IMG/VR virus record: IMGVR_UViG_3300010151_000035
Location: 1 to 39,512 of that record
Direction: 5' to 3' (one strand)
Length of the DNA: 39,512 bases
Source of the DNA: a virus
This document shows positions 1 through 7,971 of this stretch, piece after piece. Numbering within the stretch: the first letter of the stretch is position 1; every line of letters starts with the position of its first letter. The notes under the pieces are model-generated. The model did no database searches. It was given only the letters and a program-made list of their open reading frames with translations, and had not been told where the DNA came from. Position numbers and translations under genes: made by a program.

Positions 1-21
1 CAAAGAAACCAGGGCTTTTTT
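1..21. terminator. Edge-truncated terminator-like arm downstream of the capsid gene
   Basis: The plus strand shows CCAGGGC at 9-15 followed by six T at 16-21, that is, one stem arm with a T tract. On the minus strand this reads A-rich, then GCCCTGG, then a TTTCTTTG loop running off the window. The design resembles the complete hairpin at 15266-15298. It lies just after the major capsid protein stop codon, where a terminator would be expected. The partner arm is outside the window, so this is a guess from half a structure. Confidence 0.35.
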
Positions 22-40
22 CTAGGCTTAGCTTAAACTA

Positions 41-1771
41 TTAGCCGCCGCCGCTCTGACCGAGCAAGCCTTCGACGACAACCAGACCATACATATCAGG
101 TCTAACCATCTTCTTGGCATAGCGGGTCATGACGCCTTTGCGTGGCACAAAGTCTTCCGTACCAAAGATGGTAGGAGTGACCTGTAGTGGCACGTAAGGA
201 GCGTATACGTAGCCGCTTTCGAGGAAGCTGCCTCCTTTGCGTCCTACAAGCACCAAATTACGTGGGAAGTAGGGATCGACCCAGAGATCAAATTTCTTCG
301 AAAGTGAACCAACGTTAACGGCACCAACAGTACCTCTATCACTATCAGCCGTAACATTAGCGCGGAATCCAGCGGTAAACTCAAGGATGTTCGCAACCTC
401 TGGGGATGTAACCACAAAGTTTGCTCCACCACGGAGAGTCTTACGATGAATCTGAGCACTCACATCATTCATGGTCTCGACAAGAGTCTCATACCATTCG
501 CTGACCGTACCGGTGAAATCCGGTGCTGCAGCAGATGCGCCAATTTCTTGACCGGTTGTGCGATTCACGAATAAACCAGGTGAACGTGACCAATAATACG
601 TACCAGCAGTTGCTTCCTGAATGAGATCGTTGAGAATCTCGCGATCAATTTCAAGAGCGATTTGCTCAGAAAGGATCTGCGTAAGCTCAACTTCCGCATC
701 AAGGTTGTGGTAAGCATTGAGATCTTGTCCCAATTCTGGGGTCCACTTTGCTTTCAGCTTTTTGGTCTTCGCCGTGACAGCAACCGAATCAACTTTGATA
801 TCGAGTTCGGGAATAACGTCGCGCGCTGAACCATCAAAAGCTCCAGCAGTGTTGCTTGCGCCCTCAAGTCCCCATAAAGCAGTACCTGTAACAGAACCAA
901 CAGCGTTACCTGCTACCAAATTATCAACAATCGGCCACTCAAAAGTAACTTGATCTGACTCCATGTCAATTACATTAGCGCTCTTATAGGTAAAAACAAT
1001 CTTGTCTGTACCAGAGACGTCCTTGATTTGCGTCAAGCGACGAACTAACGTAGCACTTCCGGAAACGTTCGAACCAGAAATTGCAATTAAGTTATCTCGA
1101 TTAAGTTGGCTAAAGCTACTTACAGATTGTGTTAATTGCAAAACATAAGCACTTGTGTCAGCTAAAACGTCGGGATCCCAACGAATCATTGCTGAACCAG
1201 AATAATCTAATGCAGAAACTTGCATCTTACCATTAATTAGTCCTGAAATATCTCCCGCCGCACCGGATACTTCAACCACCAAAGGAAGCGAAGCAGATGG
1301 TGAGGAATAACCACTTTGGAGGTTATAGAACCCGCCGCCGTCTTCGGTAATATTAGAGACACCACCAGTAAGTTGGCTAGCCACAACACCACCACCATAC
1401 ACAGATTCACCAGCGGTCACTCCAAAACGAGAATTGTTGTATGTGAAGTCCATAAAGAAAATGAGACCCGAAGGTAAACTCATCGGCTGTACAGAAACCA
1501 GATCATTGGCTAACAATGAACCGAAGACACGACGAACTAGTGGGAATGCCACTGCGGCAAAACCCTGAACGTCTCCTGCAGCCATCGAGGAAGCTTCCTT
1601 CAACAACTGAGCTGCTTGGTTTTCCAACAGGCGAGCCATACCATTTTTTGCGGTATCTTGTTCGATACCTTCGAGAAGACCAGTTGATTCCCATTTTTCA
1701 ATTAGGGCATCTCCTTCTCGTGAGAGTGACCTTTCAGCAATACCCTCAGTTAATTTATCTAAAACAGACAT
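41..1771 (-). CDS. 23: Major capsid protein, T4 gp23-like
   Basis: 576 aa, against about 521 for T4 gp23. Two blocks match the gp23 family: residues around 85-110 (LLANDLVSVQPM, then SGLIFF), and the central stretch from IPELDIKVDSVAVTAK through LGQDLNAYHNLDAEVEL to ALEIDREIL. The C-terminal part carries RKGVMTRYAKKMVRPDMYG, also typical. The N-terminal 59 residues look like a propeptide: an LKE|A motif at 57-60 fits the (I/L)xE specificity of the T4-type prohead protease, just before a segment equivalent to the mature gp23 start. Residues of about 130-310 hold a serine/glycine/valine-rich beta-type insertion that probably decorates the capsomer. The start is set by AGGAGG about 9 bases upstream. 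It follows the scaffold candidate gene by 24 bases, the T4 gene order. Call is secure; the exact cleavage point is inferred. Confidence 0.93.
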   Translation of the reverse strand: MSVLDKLTEGIAERSLSREGDALIEKWESTGLLEGIEQDTAKNGMARLLENQAAQLLKEASSMAAGDVQGFAAVAFPLVRRVFGSLLANDLVSVQPMSLPSGLIFFMDFTYNNSRFGVTAGESVYGGGVVASQLTGGVSNITEDGGGFYNLQSGYSSPSASLPLVVEVSGAAGDISGLINGKMQVSALDYSGSAMIRWDPDVLADTSAYVLQLTQSVSSFSQLNRDNLIAISGSNVSGSATLVRRLTQIKDVSGTDKIVFTYKSANVIDMESDQVTFEWPIVDNLVAGNAVGSVTGTALWGLEGASNTAGAFDGSARDVIPELDIKVDSVAVTAKTKKLKAKWTPELGQDLNAYHNLDAEVELTQILSEQIALEIDREILNDLIQEATAGTYYWSRSPGLFVNRTTGQEIGASAAAPDFTGTVSEWYETLVETMNDVSAQIHRKTLRGGANFVVTSPEVANILEFTAGFRANVTADSDRGTVGAVNVGSLSKKFDLWVDPYFPRNLVLVGRKGGSFLESGYVYAPYVPLQVTPTIFGTEDFVPRKGVMTRYAKKMVRPDMYGLVVVEGLLGQSGGG

Positions 1772-1795
1772 TTTTAAATCCTCCTAAAAATTTTT

Positions 1796-2986
1796 CTATC
1801 TAGTCGTTTTATTTAAGCCTGCTAGAGCTTTCCATCTATCTAAGGATGACTCATTCAGACTTTCTTCTCCACCACTTTGTTTCTTGTGGCGAGAAATTAT
1901 CATTGTTGAAGTAGTGTTATTTACAGCCTCGCTCAACGATTGTGGCTTTCTGTTTTTAACAGTGCTGCCCGTTGCGCTTTGAAGAGTCTCAAAAATAACT
2001 TTTGCTTCTTCAACAGAAACGGCATTTGATAGAGCTTCGACAATTTTTGATTTCTGTCGCTCATTTAAGGAGTCACTCATCAATACCTTATTGGTGTAAA
2101 GCAACTTGGAGTTTACCAAATTGCTTTCCTGTAATTTGTCTTTCATTTGTATAGAAAGAGAAAGTACCTCTTTCTTATCATTTAATGCTTTGTTTAGGCG
2201 TCCCTCAAGTTTACTATGAGATTCTTGAAGTGCTTTGAGGGCTTTGACTATGGTTTCATGTTCTTCTCTCTTCTCCGAATCTTGGAGCATTGCCAGTAAT
2301 TCTTCTTCAGCTAGCTCGATCATCGCATGTGGAGTTCCAGACCACCCAGATTTAACTGGTTTGATATCTACTGCCAGCGCCTCTTCTACTACATCTTCTG
2401 ACTCGCTCTCACTAATTTCAAGTGTTTCTGTTTTAATCTCACCCTGGTCGTAAGGGGCAGCATCTGCGGTCTCTGCAGCTTCTTCTTCTGCCTCGGCAGT
2501 TTCTTCTTTAGCACTATCGCTAAAGAAATCTTCTTCTAATTCTTCCGCCACTTCAGCTAGTTGCTTAAGTGTGGTTTCGTCTAGCTCAACAGTGTCTTGA
2601 ACGGTTTCTGCTAAGCTCCGTAGTACTTCTTCCTCCAATTCAAGCTCGTCGGACATCTCATCGGCAACTTCTCCAGAATCTAGTTCATCAGCATCGATTT
2701 CGCCAACTTGCTTTTCTAGTTCATCAAAATCAATCTCATATTTTTCTTCGGCAGCAGGACATGCACACATTTCAGTATCTGCATGGTTGGCCAATGGTAT
2801 TTCGGGGGTGCTATCTTCTTCTTCGTCCTCAAGAGGGTCCTCTAGATCATCTTGTTCTAAAATTGTTTCAACAGCGCCTTTGATTTGGTCAGAAAACTTC
2901 TCCAAAAGGACTGCTTCGGCGTTCTTTAGCGCAGTTTCGCGTAATGCTTCCGCATCGATTAACGCTTCATCAAGCAAGTTTGACAT
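1796..2986 (-). CDS. 22: Prohead core scaffold protein candidate, gp22-like by position
   Basis: 396 aa, strongly acidic and predicted helical, with long Glu/Asp runs between about residues 45 and 200 and a coiled-coil-like segment at about 235-330. The C-terminus is short and basic (DRWKALAGLN). It lies directly upstream of the gp23-like gene with its own GGAG ribosome binding site, as gene 22 does in T4. T4 gp22 (about 269 aa) is likewise acidic and helical and is degraded by the gp21 protease; several (L/I)xE tripeptides are present here. Sequence identity to gp22 is not something I can see, so the call rests on composition, position and C-terminal style. The extra length is mostly the acidic region, which could be a fused gp67-like function. 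Confidence 0.72.
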   Translation of the reverse strand: MSNLLDEALIDAEALRETALKNAEAVLLEKFSDQIKGAVETILEQDDLEDPLEDEEEDSTPEIPLANHADTEMCACPAAEEKYEIDFDELEKQVGEIDADELDSGEVADEMSDELELEEEVLRSLAETVQDTVELDETTLKQLAEVAEELEEDFFSDSAKEETAEAEEEAAETADAAPYDQGEIKTETLEISESESEDVVEEALAVDIKPVKSGWSGTPHAMIELAEEELLAMLQDSEKREEHETIVKALKALQESHSKLEGRLNKALNDKKEVLSLSIQMKDKLQESNLVNSKLLYTNKVLMSDSLNERQKSKIVEALSNAVSVEEAKVIFETLQSATGSTVKNRKPQSLSEAVNNTTSTMIISRHKKQSGGEESLNESSLDRWKALAGLNKTTR

Positions 2987-3030
2987 CTAAATTCTCCTAT
3001 TCTCAAGCTTAAGTATGGTTTAGAGTAGAA

Positions 3031-3053
3031 TACTACTGTAATAAGTAGTAGTA
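3031..3053. other. Small hairpin in the leader of the scaffold gene
   Basis: A 7-bp perfect inverted repeat, TACTACT and AGTAGTA, is separated by 9 bases in the 117-base gap between the 112-aa protein gene and the scaffold gene. No T tract follows on the minus strand, so it is a poor terminator. It could be an RNA processing or stability element. I see no clear promoter in the same gap. Confidence 0.3.
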
Positions 3054-3103
3054 ATCTTTGCTAAATTACCATTTTATGTTAATTGTGAAAAGTGTTAAAC
3101 GTC

Positions 3104-3442
3104 TTATGCGTTGATTTCTGACACCAGATTATCGATCTTGGCTTGGATTTCGGAGATTTCCTCGGAATAATCTAATCCTGAATCTTCTTGAGCTTGGAGT
3201 AACCCGGCTTTTTCTTTGGAGAGCCCAACGATTGAGCGTTTTTTACCAACTTTTTGGCTTGCTTCATAAGCTTCTTCATCTGTTGAAAGTGTTTTTGTTT
3301 CGGGATCATAAAGATAAGGACCATTTCGTGGTGTTTGTCCTTCGATCTCAACACGCCGATATTCAGGAGTTGGGGGATTAAACGGCATATCTGTTATTGA
3401 TACTACATGAGGAGTACCATCTTTTATAAATCCATATCTCAT
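3104..3442 (-). CDS. Small protein downstream of the fibre genes, unknown function
   Basis: 112 aa with AAGGA upstream of the ATG, so translation is well supported. The N-terminal half (MRYGFIKDGTPHVVSI, then PPTPEYRRVEIEG and GPYLYDPETKTL) looks beta-rich. The C-terminal third (SEEISEIQAKIDNLVSEIN) is a short coiled coil. It follows the 487-aa fibre gene after 13 bases. Small proteins with a coiled coil placed directly after a phage fibre gene are often fibre assembly chaperones or distal fibre subunits, but nothing here proves that. No membrane segment or signal peptide is visible. Confidence 0.7.
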   Translation of the reverse strand: MRYGFIKDGTPHVVSITDMPFNPPTPEYRRVEIEGQTPRNGPYLYDPETKTLSTDEEAYEASQKVGKKRSIVGLSKEKAGLLQAQEDSGLDYSEEISEIQAKIDNLVSEINA

Positions 3443-3455
3443 AATATTTTCCTTT

Positions 3456-4919
3456 TTAAAAACGCCATCCTCTTACCCAAAAATAACCATCTTGATCACC
3501 GACGCGCTGCTGAAAACGATACATTAATGTCCCAGTTAACGCTGGTGTTGAAGGGTTGAAGTAGGCGTCTGTTGTTGCGTCTCTAGTAGTACTAGTGTCG
3601 GCTGAACCCATTTTATATATTAGGTTACCAACGGGATACGTATCATCATAAGTACCAGACAAAGCGAAATGCAAAAGAGAAGCGCCGTCATTATCAAACC
3701 ATGCGCCGGTATCTATATATCTTGCATTAACGGGAACTTGCGAATCAAAACTAAATTCAGTCCATGCATCTTTAGCTGCGTCGGATACCAAGAAAGTGCC
3801 CGCATCATAAGCACTGCTGTTACCAGCATCTAAGGTACCAGGACCCCAACCTCCATAAGTACACACCCGACCAGTATCTATGAAATTAGCAATATTTCCA
3901 TCAGATTTATTATATACGAACCAAACAATATCACTTGCATAATCATATCCGCTTGGTTTCGTGAATGAGCTAGATGCATCAGTCATTATAAGACCTTGGC
4001 CCGAGGTTCCGCTTACAAATCTAACTTCATAACCCATGTTCGTAGCTTCGGATAGTCCGGATTGAAGCCCTCCCACACCAGAAGTCGTTATATCACAAGT
4101 TAAATTTCCCGTGAGTGTCCCCATATCCAATACGCTTCCACTGGCAACAGGGATCCTTGCCAAGCCATCGACGCCATCTGGCGTTAGAGTAATAGTCTGA
4201 GCATCTGTATATGAAAATTTGAGCCCTTGTGGTTCATATGTTATAGAACCTGTCACTGTGATGGCTTGAGAAATGCTAGAAACATCAGCCCAGCCCATAG
4301 TAAGGGTAGTCATACCCCCACCGCCGCCTACACTGGAAACGGTCATAACTTGATCGGCAGCGCCGGCTGCTGCAGGAAAATACATTGTTTGGTTATCTGT
4401 GACTGAGCTTGGTGCAGATAAACCAAATTGATTTTGGCCGTTGGTACTGTCTTCCGATAAGAAAACTGCGCCGGGACCGGCGCTGGCGGCCTCATTCTTG
4501 ACAAGAATACCGGTCTGGCTTCCGGAATGCTGCAGTGTTAAAGTACCATCTCTCATTAGTCCGCCGCCGTAGACAGTAGCGATGCCTTGACTTGAGGTGA
4601 CCGCCAGTGAACCTGTCATCACGTGTTGGGCATTAGCAAATGTGGACTGACCACCCATTTCTAATGTGCTTGAGCCTGAAATAGTACCGCCAATATTATA
4701 AAAATCACCATAATTATAAATGGTATTGCCAGTTACATAAAGGGTTCCGGTTATAAAAGCACTTCCAGATACAATGAAAGAGCCCGTAACCACGCTCTCG
4801 CCGGTAGAACCCGAAATCGAGTCCGAGCCATACGTCATCGATCCCGCAGAACCGCTAGAGGTGGTACCACTCCCACTGATGATTGTTGCTCCTTCTGACC
4901 CGCTAACTATAATCGGCAT
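3456..4919 (-). CDS. Tail fibre-like protein with Ser-Gly-rich N-terminus
   Basis: 487 aa. The first 80 or so residues are a low-complexity series of short beta units built on (V/I/T)-x-GS (for example FIVSGSAFITGTLYVTG), typical of the trimeric beta-structured shafts of phage fibres. The central part keeps the GSSTLEMGG element seen as GSSTLDIGG in the neighbouring 608-aa protein, so the two are related. The C-terminal 200 residues are less repetitive, rich in Trp, Tyr and Asp (VWFVYN, TYGGWGPG, YFWVRGWRF), and may form the receptor-binding head. GAGG precedes the ATG, and only 3 bases separate it from the upstream fibre gene, so the two are co-translated. No S74 chaperone domain is present. 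A role in host adsorption is inferred. Confidence 0.78.
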   Translation of the reverse strand: MPIIVSGSEGATIISGSGTTSSGSAGSMTYGSDSISGSTGESVVTGSFIVSGSAFITGTLYVTGNTIYNYGDFYNIGGTISGSSTLEMGGQSTFANAQHVMTGSLAVTSSQGIATVYGGGLMRDGTLTLQHSGSQTGILVKNEAASAGPGAVFLSEDSTNGQNQFGLSAPSSVTDNQTMYFPAAAGAADQVMTVSSVGGGGGMTTLTMGWADVSSISQAITVTGSITYEPQGLKFSYTDAQTITLTPDGVDGLARIPVASGSVLDMGTLTGNLTCDITTSGVGGLQSGLSEATNMGYEVRFVSGTSGQGLIMTDASSSFTKPSGYDYASDIVWFVYNKSDGNIANFIDTGRVCTYGGWGPGTLDAGNSSAYDAGTFLVSDAAKDAWTEFSFDSQVPVNARYIDTGAWFDNDGASLLHFALSGTYDDTYPVGNLIYKMGSADTSTTRDATTDAYFNPSTPALTGTLMYRFQQRVGDQDGYFWVRGWRF

Positions 4920-4922
4920 AAC

Positions 4923-6749
4923 TTAATCCTCTATCTCTTGTAACATCATTTTGAACTTCTTTCCTGTCTTATTATTAATTACACATAAGTACTCTTCTTC
5001 TTCAAGAATTGTCCAATCGCCTTTATCATTTTTAAGATGAAGGTCTCCCGTATATACGTTTGCGAAGCGCTTTGAAGCTGAGCCTATATCGTATGAATTA
5101 TCAACATCTGGCAATACGTTTCCGGCAACGGTGGTAACACCTCCAATATCTAATGTACTTGAGCCTGATATTGCTCCGATAGTAGATTGTCCCGCTGAAG
5201 TAATCGACACAATGGCTGTGGTGTTGGTTGATGTGGTGTCTGCTGCTGCGTGAAGCTGCAAATCCGTGCAGGTATTAAAGTCGCCTGTAGGTCCAAGCCC
5301 ACCACCAATAGCAACAATGGCTTGACTTGCGTCAGTATATGAGCCAATTAGTAATTGATCTTCTTGTGCACTGGTATAATGTTTTGTAAAAATGGCAGTT
5401 CGTTGAGCTGTTGTGTCCGTTTCGAATTGAGCCAGCCGGATGGAGCTGTAATTCTGGACATTTCGAACGTCCAGCGCTCCCTGGTGGGTTTCTCCGGATT
5501 TCGCAGCATCTGCTACGATAGTTACATTTTCACCACCGCTTCCGGAAACAAGAGCACCGACTGAAGCAGTTAATTGACCAACAACAGTTGTTACGTCAGT
5601 AGCTGCATCGCCTAAAGTAACGCTGCCACTGCATCCAAAGGTTCCATCGACGGTTAGAGTTTTGTCGGGGGTCGTCGTTCCGATGCCGACGTTGCCGTCT
5701 TCATCGATGGTCATCTGATACGCCACGCCGGCTGATTTCTGTGTTCCAAATCTCAATTCGCCTGCGCCGGCAGAACTTCCCCTAACCGCGTTTATCATTG
5801 CAACACTATCGGTGTTATTCTCAAACAAAATTGTTGACAGTATACTGTCGTTCGAACCTTGCAATGAATTTATCGTAATTGTATCCACTGCAGTTCCGTC
5901 GCCAATTTCCAATATCGTACCCGGCGATGTGTTACCGATGCCGACATCGCCGGCAAAATAAGCGTTGCTCTTAAACGTTGCGCTTCCGGTGCATCCGAAA
6001 GTGCCATCAACAGCTAGAGTTTTGTCGGGGGTCGTCGTTCCGATGCCGACGTTGCCAGCATCATCAATTCTAAATTTTTCAGTTATTAGCCAAGGATCCA
6101 CGCCGTCTCTTGTTTCAATAGCAAAATATGGATCGTCACCACTAATAACACCGGCAACTAAATTAACCCTAGCACTAACAACATTTGCCATTTGACTTAT
6201 TCGGATTTTTTGGCTTGCATCGGTGCCGACCGCTGTTTCATCAGTACCAACATGCAATATTTCATCAGGTGAAGGAATTCCTATGCCAACGTTACCAGAA
6301 AAATAGCTGTCTGCTGAAGCAGTTAATTGTCCTGTGACCGTTGTTACGTCAGTAACTGCAGCACCGAGTGTAACGTTATCTCCAGCGGTGAAAGTGGTGC
6401 CATCATAAGTAACGTTTGCTTCTGCAGTTAATGTTCCATCATTATCAGAAGTGAGCATTCGGTTTGCGCCGTCGCTAGCAATGACAGCAGCCAAATCTAA
6501 AGTTACAGTTACATCACCAGAACTACCTCCTCCGGATATTCCCGTACCAGCCGTTACACCAGTAATGTCTCCGCTGCCGCCGCCGCCGCCTCCTCCTGAA
6601 CCAGTTATAGCTACGCCATTGACAGTTAAACTGCCCGTAATATCAACACTGCCAGTAAACTGGTGTGTCTGGTCTAGTTCACTACCAGTCTTAGTTGAAG
6701 CATTTGTTTCTGTATTGGATGGATTGAAGCCATCGCCACCGAAGCCCAT
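4923..6749 (-). CDS. Repetitive tail fibre-like protein
   Basis: 608 aa. It is built from repeats of the NVGIGTTTPDKTL type found in phage fibre shafts: two nearly identical copies (each followed by VDGTFGC) and two diverged ones (VGIGIPSPDEIL, VGIGNTSPGTIL). Near residues 48-60 there is a Gly-rich hinge encoded by repeated CCGCCG. Repeated GDAATDVTTVVGQLTAS-like units add to the modular build. The C-terminal 80 residues (YDIGSASKRFANVYTGDLHLKND) resemble the segment that often precedes an S74 domain, but no S74 catalytic part follows; the end is short and acidic (MMLQEIED). AAGGAG lies before the ATG. Probably a tail or side fibre subunit that acts with the next gene. Confidence 0.82.
   Translation of the reverse strand: MGFGGDGFNPSNTETNASTKTGSELDQTHQFTGSVDITGSLTVNGVAITGSGGGGGGGSGDITGVTAGTGISGGGSSGDVTVTLDLAAVIASDGANRMLTSDNDGTLTAEANVTYDGTTFTAGDNVTLGAAVTDVTTVTGQLTASADSYFSGNVGIGIPSPDEILHVGTDETAVGTDASQKIRISQMANVVSARVNLVAGVISGDDPYFAIETRDGVDPWLITEKFRIDDAGNVGIGTTTPDKTLAVDGTFGCTGSATFKSNAYFAGDVGIGNTSPGTILEIGDGTAVDTITINSLQGSNDSILSTILFENNTDSVAMINAVRGSSAGAGELRFGTQKSAGVAYQMTIDEDGNVGIGTTTPDKTLTVDGTFGCSGSVTLGDAATDVTTVVGQLTASVGALVSGSGGENVTIVADAAKSGETHQGALDVRNVQNYSSIRLAQFETDTTAQRTAIFTKHYTSAQEDQLLIGSYTDASQAIVAIGGGLGPTGDFNTCTDLQLHAAADTTSTNTTAIVSITSAGQSTIGAISGSSTLDIGGVTTVAGNVLPDVDNSYDIGSASKRFANVYTGDLHLKNDKGDWTILEEEEYLCVINNKTGKKFKMMLQEIED
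5656..5696. repeat. Direct repeat copy 1 within the 608-aa fibre gene
   Basis: 41 bases identical to 6016-6056, in the same frame and 360 bases away. They encode the VGIGTTTPDKTL shaft unit. Identity at silent positions argues for recent duplication or gene conversion rather than protein-level selection alone. Confidence 0.85.
6016..6056. repeat. Direct repeat copy 2 within the 608-aa fibre gene
   Basis: Second copy of the 41-base repeat that also occurs at 5656-5696. The flanks have diverged by several bases, so only the shaft-unit core is identical. Confidence 0.85.
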
Positions 6750-6763
6750 TAACTAATATCTCC

Positions 6764-7195
6764 TTAATCTGTTAAACCTGACCCTGTTAAAGCATACATA
6801 CTACTAGTTGGGATGCCAGTCAAGCTAGCCATAAGCTGAAATCCTTTATCGCCTCCACCGTTAATTGAAGATATATATATTTCCCTACATTTGACACCAA
6901 GAGATAATGAATCTTCGTCGTTGTCCAGAGAAATATAGTGATTTCCGGCGATGACGCGAGCAGAAGTATCCGAAATGGAGTTAAAGTGTACTCTAATATT
7001 TGATTCGCTACCAGATGCGATCACGGTCACACTCTTCGCCACAGTCGGGAATTCAATCTTGATTTCCGTATCAGTAGCTAACTTAGAGCCGGTTATAAAA
7101 GGATGTCCTGCTACTTGGTAGTTGCCTACGCTTCGCAATCCAACACTAGTTGCGCCCCCAAATATCGGCTGTCCTGTTTTTAAATCTACTGCCAT
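6764..7195 (-). CDS. Small virion protein candidate, unknown
   Basis: 143 aa, beta-rich and without charge bias (TEIKIEFPTVAKSVTVIASG, IRVHFNSIS), ending in SMYALTGSGLTD. GAGGTAG precedes the ATG. It lies between the bS21-like gene and the fibre genes, 14 bases upstream of the 608-aa fibre gene. The compact beta-sandwich look and location suggest a virion subunit such as a decoration, fibre-attachment or tail protein. No recognised catalytic motif, signal peptide or membrane segment is visible. Confidence 0.72.
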   Translation of the reverse strand: MAVDLKTGQPIFGGATSVGLRSVGNYQVAGHPFITGSKLATDTEIKIEFPTVAKSVTVIASGSESNIRVHFNSISDTSARVIAGNHYISLDNDEDSLSLGVKCREIYISSINGGGDKGFQLMASLTGIPTSSMYALTGSGLTD

Positions 7196-7203
7196 TTTCT
7201 ACC

Positions 7204-7434
7204 TCACTTAATATCGAGTTTTTTGTTTCTCTTTTGCTCTGCTTTTTGGGCATTGCATATTTTTCTAGCCTTTTCTCTTCTTCTCTTTTGCGAAGGTTTC
7301 TCGTGAAATCTTCTAGATAAATAGTCCTCAAGTATGCGTTCTTTTTTAACTTTCTTCATAAATCTCTTAATAAGGCGATATTCATCACCTCGCACGTCGT
7401 TTAAGCTTACGCTAACGTTTACATTTTTAGCCAT
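7204..7434 (-). CDS. rpsU-like: Phage-encoded ribosomal protein bS21 homologue
   Basis: 76 aa, against about 71 for bacterial bS21. The diagnostic block RRFHEKPSQKRRREKARK at about 41-58 aligns with the bS21 signature (REFYEKPTTERKRAKA in E. coli), preceded by LIKRFMKKVKKERIL in place of the bS21 helix ALRRFKRSCEKAGVL, with a similar short beta-type N-terminus. The protein is strongly basic, as expected for rRNA binding. In bacteria bS21 sits on the 30S platform near the anti-Shine-Dalgarno end of 16S rRNA and assists initiation. Phage bS21 genes are known from aquatic phages. AAGGA precedes the ATG. The location inside a head and fibre gene run implies late expression. Family call is strong; replacing host bS21 is inference. 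Confidence 0.9.
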   Translation of the reverse strand: MAKNVNVSVSLNDVRGDEYRLIKRFMKKVKKERILEDYLSRRFHEKPSQKRRREKARKICNAQKAEQKRNKKLDIK

Positions 7435-7444
7435 TTTGTGTCCT

Positions 7445-7861
7445 TTACATTAAATGTTTCCACTTGCCCTCCGCAAGATTTAGAATTCCTCCGATATCTA
7501 CTCCAGAATCATCAGAAGCAATTCCGGATAATGCCCCGGTGGCGTTTTCAGTTTCTGGAGCTATGCTTTTGGTGCCGGCAAAAACATCCACGTCGCCTAA
7601 TTTGGCTGACTCATTTAATCTTTTGATTCTTTCTTGGCGTTGTTCTTCGGCTGCATTGGCCTGACGGGCAAGTTCTTCTTGATCTGGTCCAGTTGATTTC
7701 TTGCTTTCGACTGTTAATCCTCCAACAACAACTCGTTGGTCGCTTAAGCCATTGGCTACTTCTGTGATGATTCCAGATAATACACCATCTTCAAAAATAC
7801 ATTCTTTGATACATTCTTTTATAAGAGGCTTCAACATTTTCTTGAGTTCACTCTTTTTCAT
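7445..7861 (-). CDS. Conserved-type small phage protein with amphipathic N-terminus
   Basis: 138 aa. Residues 1-40 form an amphipathic helix (MKKSELKKMLKPLIKECIKE, then FEDGVLSGIITEV), reminiscent of the targeting-like N-termini of the neighbouring tiny proteins. The middle (about 60-85) is a charged helix (EELARQANAAEEQRQERIKR) and the C-terminal 50 residues are Gly/Ser/Asp-rich. It overlaps the 40-aa gene upstream by 14 bases and ends 10 bases before the bS21 gene, so it belongs to the same unit. A head-associated or internal virion protein is plausible because it is in the protease-linked cluster. No known fold recognised. Confidence 0.75.
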   Translation of the reverse strand: MKKSELKKMLKPLIKECIKECIFEDGVLSGIITEVANGLSDQRVVVGGLTVESKKSTGPDQEELARQANAAEEQRQERIKRLNESAKLGDVDVFAGTKSIAPETENATGALSGIASDDSGVDIGGILNLAEGKWKHLM

Positions 7862-7970
7862 TTTCTACCTTTTTATCTGTTGGATATTCTAAAAGAATAG
7901 ATTTCTCTTTGTCCTCATTGAGTTTCTCCATCTGTTCTTTGATCATTTGTTTAAGTTCTTTAATATTCAT
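7848..7970 (-). CDS. 40-aa protein, targeting-sequence-like
   Basis: Tiny gene read directly: ATG at 7970-7968 and TGA at 7850-7848. The product starts MNIKELKQMIKEQMEKLNED and ends in a highly charged tail. The ATG is one base after the stop of the 85-aa gene and the end overlaps the start of the 138-aa gene by 14 bases, so it fits tightly in the series and is probably translated by coupling. The sequence is a single amphipathic helix containing IKE and LNE tripeptides of the (I/L)xE type. It could be a peptide cleaved during head maturation. No clear Shine-Dalgarno sequence is seen. Confidence 0.55.
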   Translation of the reverse strand: MNIKELKQMIKEQMEKLNEDKEKSILLEYPTDKKVENEKE

Positions 7971-7971
7971 T

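Noticed and set aside
1796-2986. Adhesin or chromatin-like function for the acidic protein
   Set aside because: Acidic composition alone is weak evidence; position directly before the capsid gene is better explained by a scaffold role.
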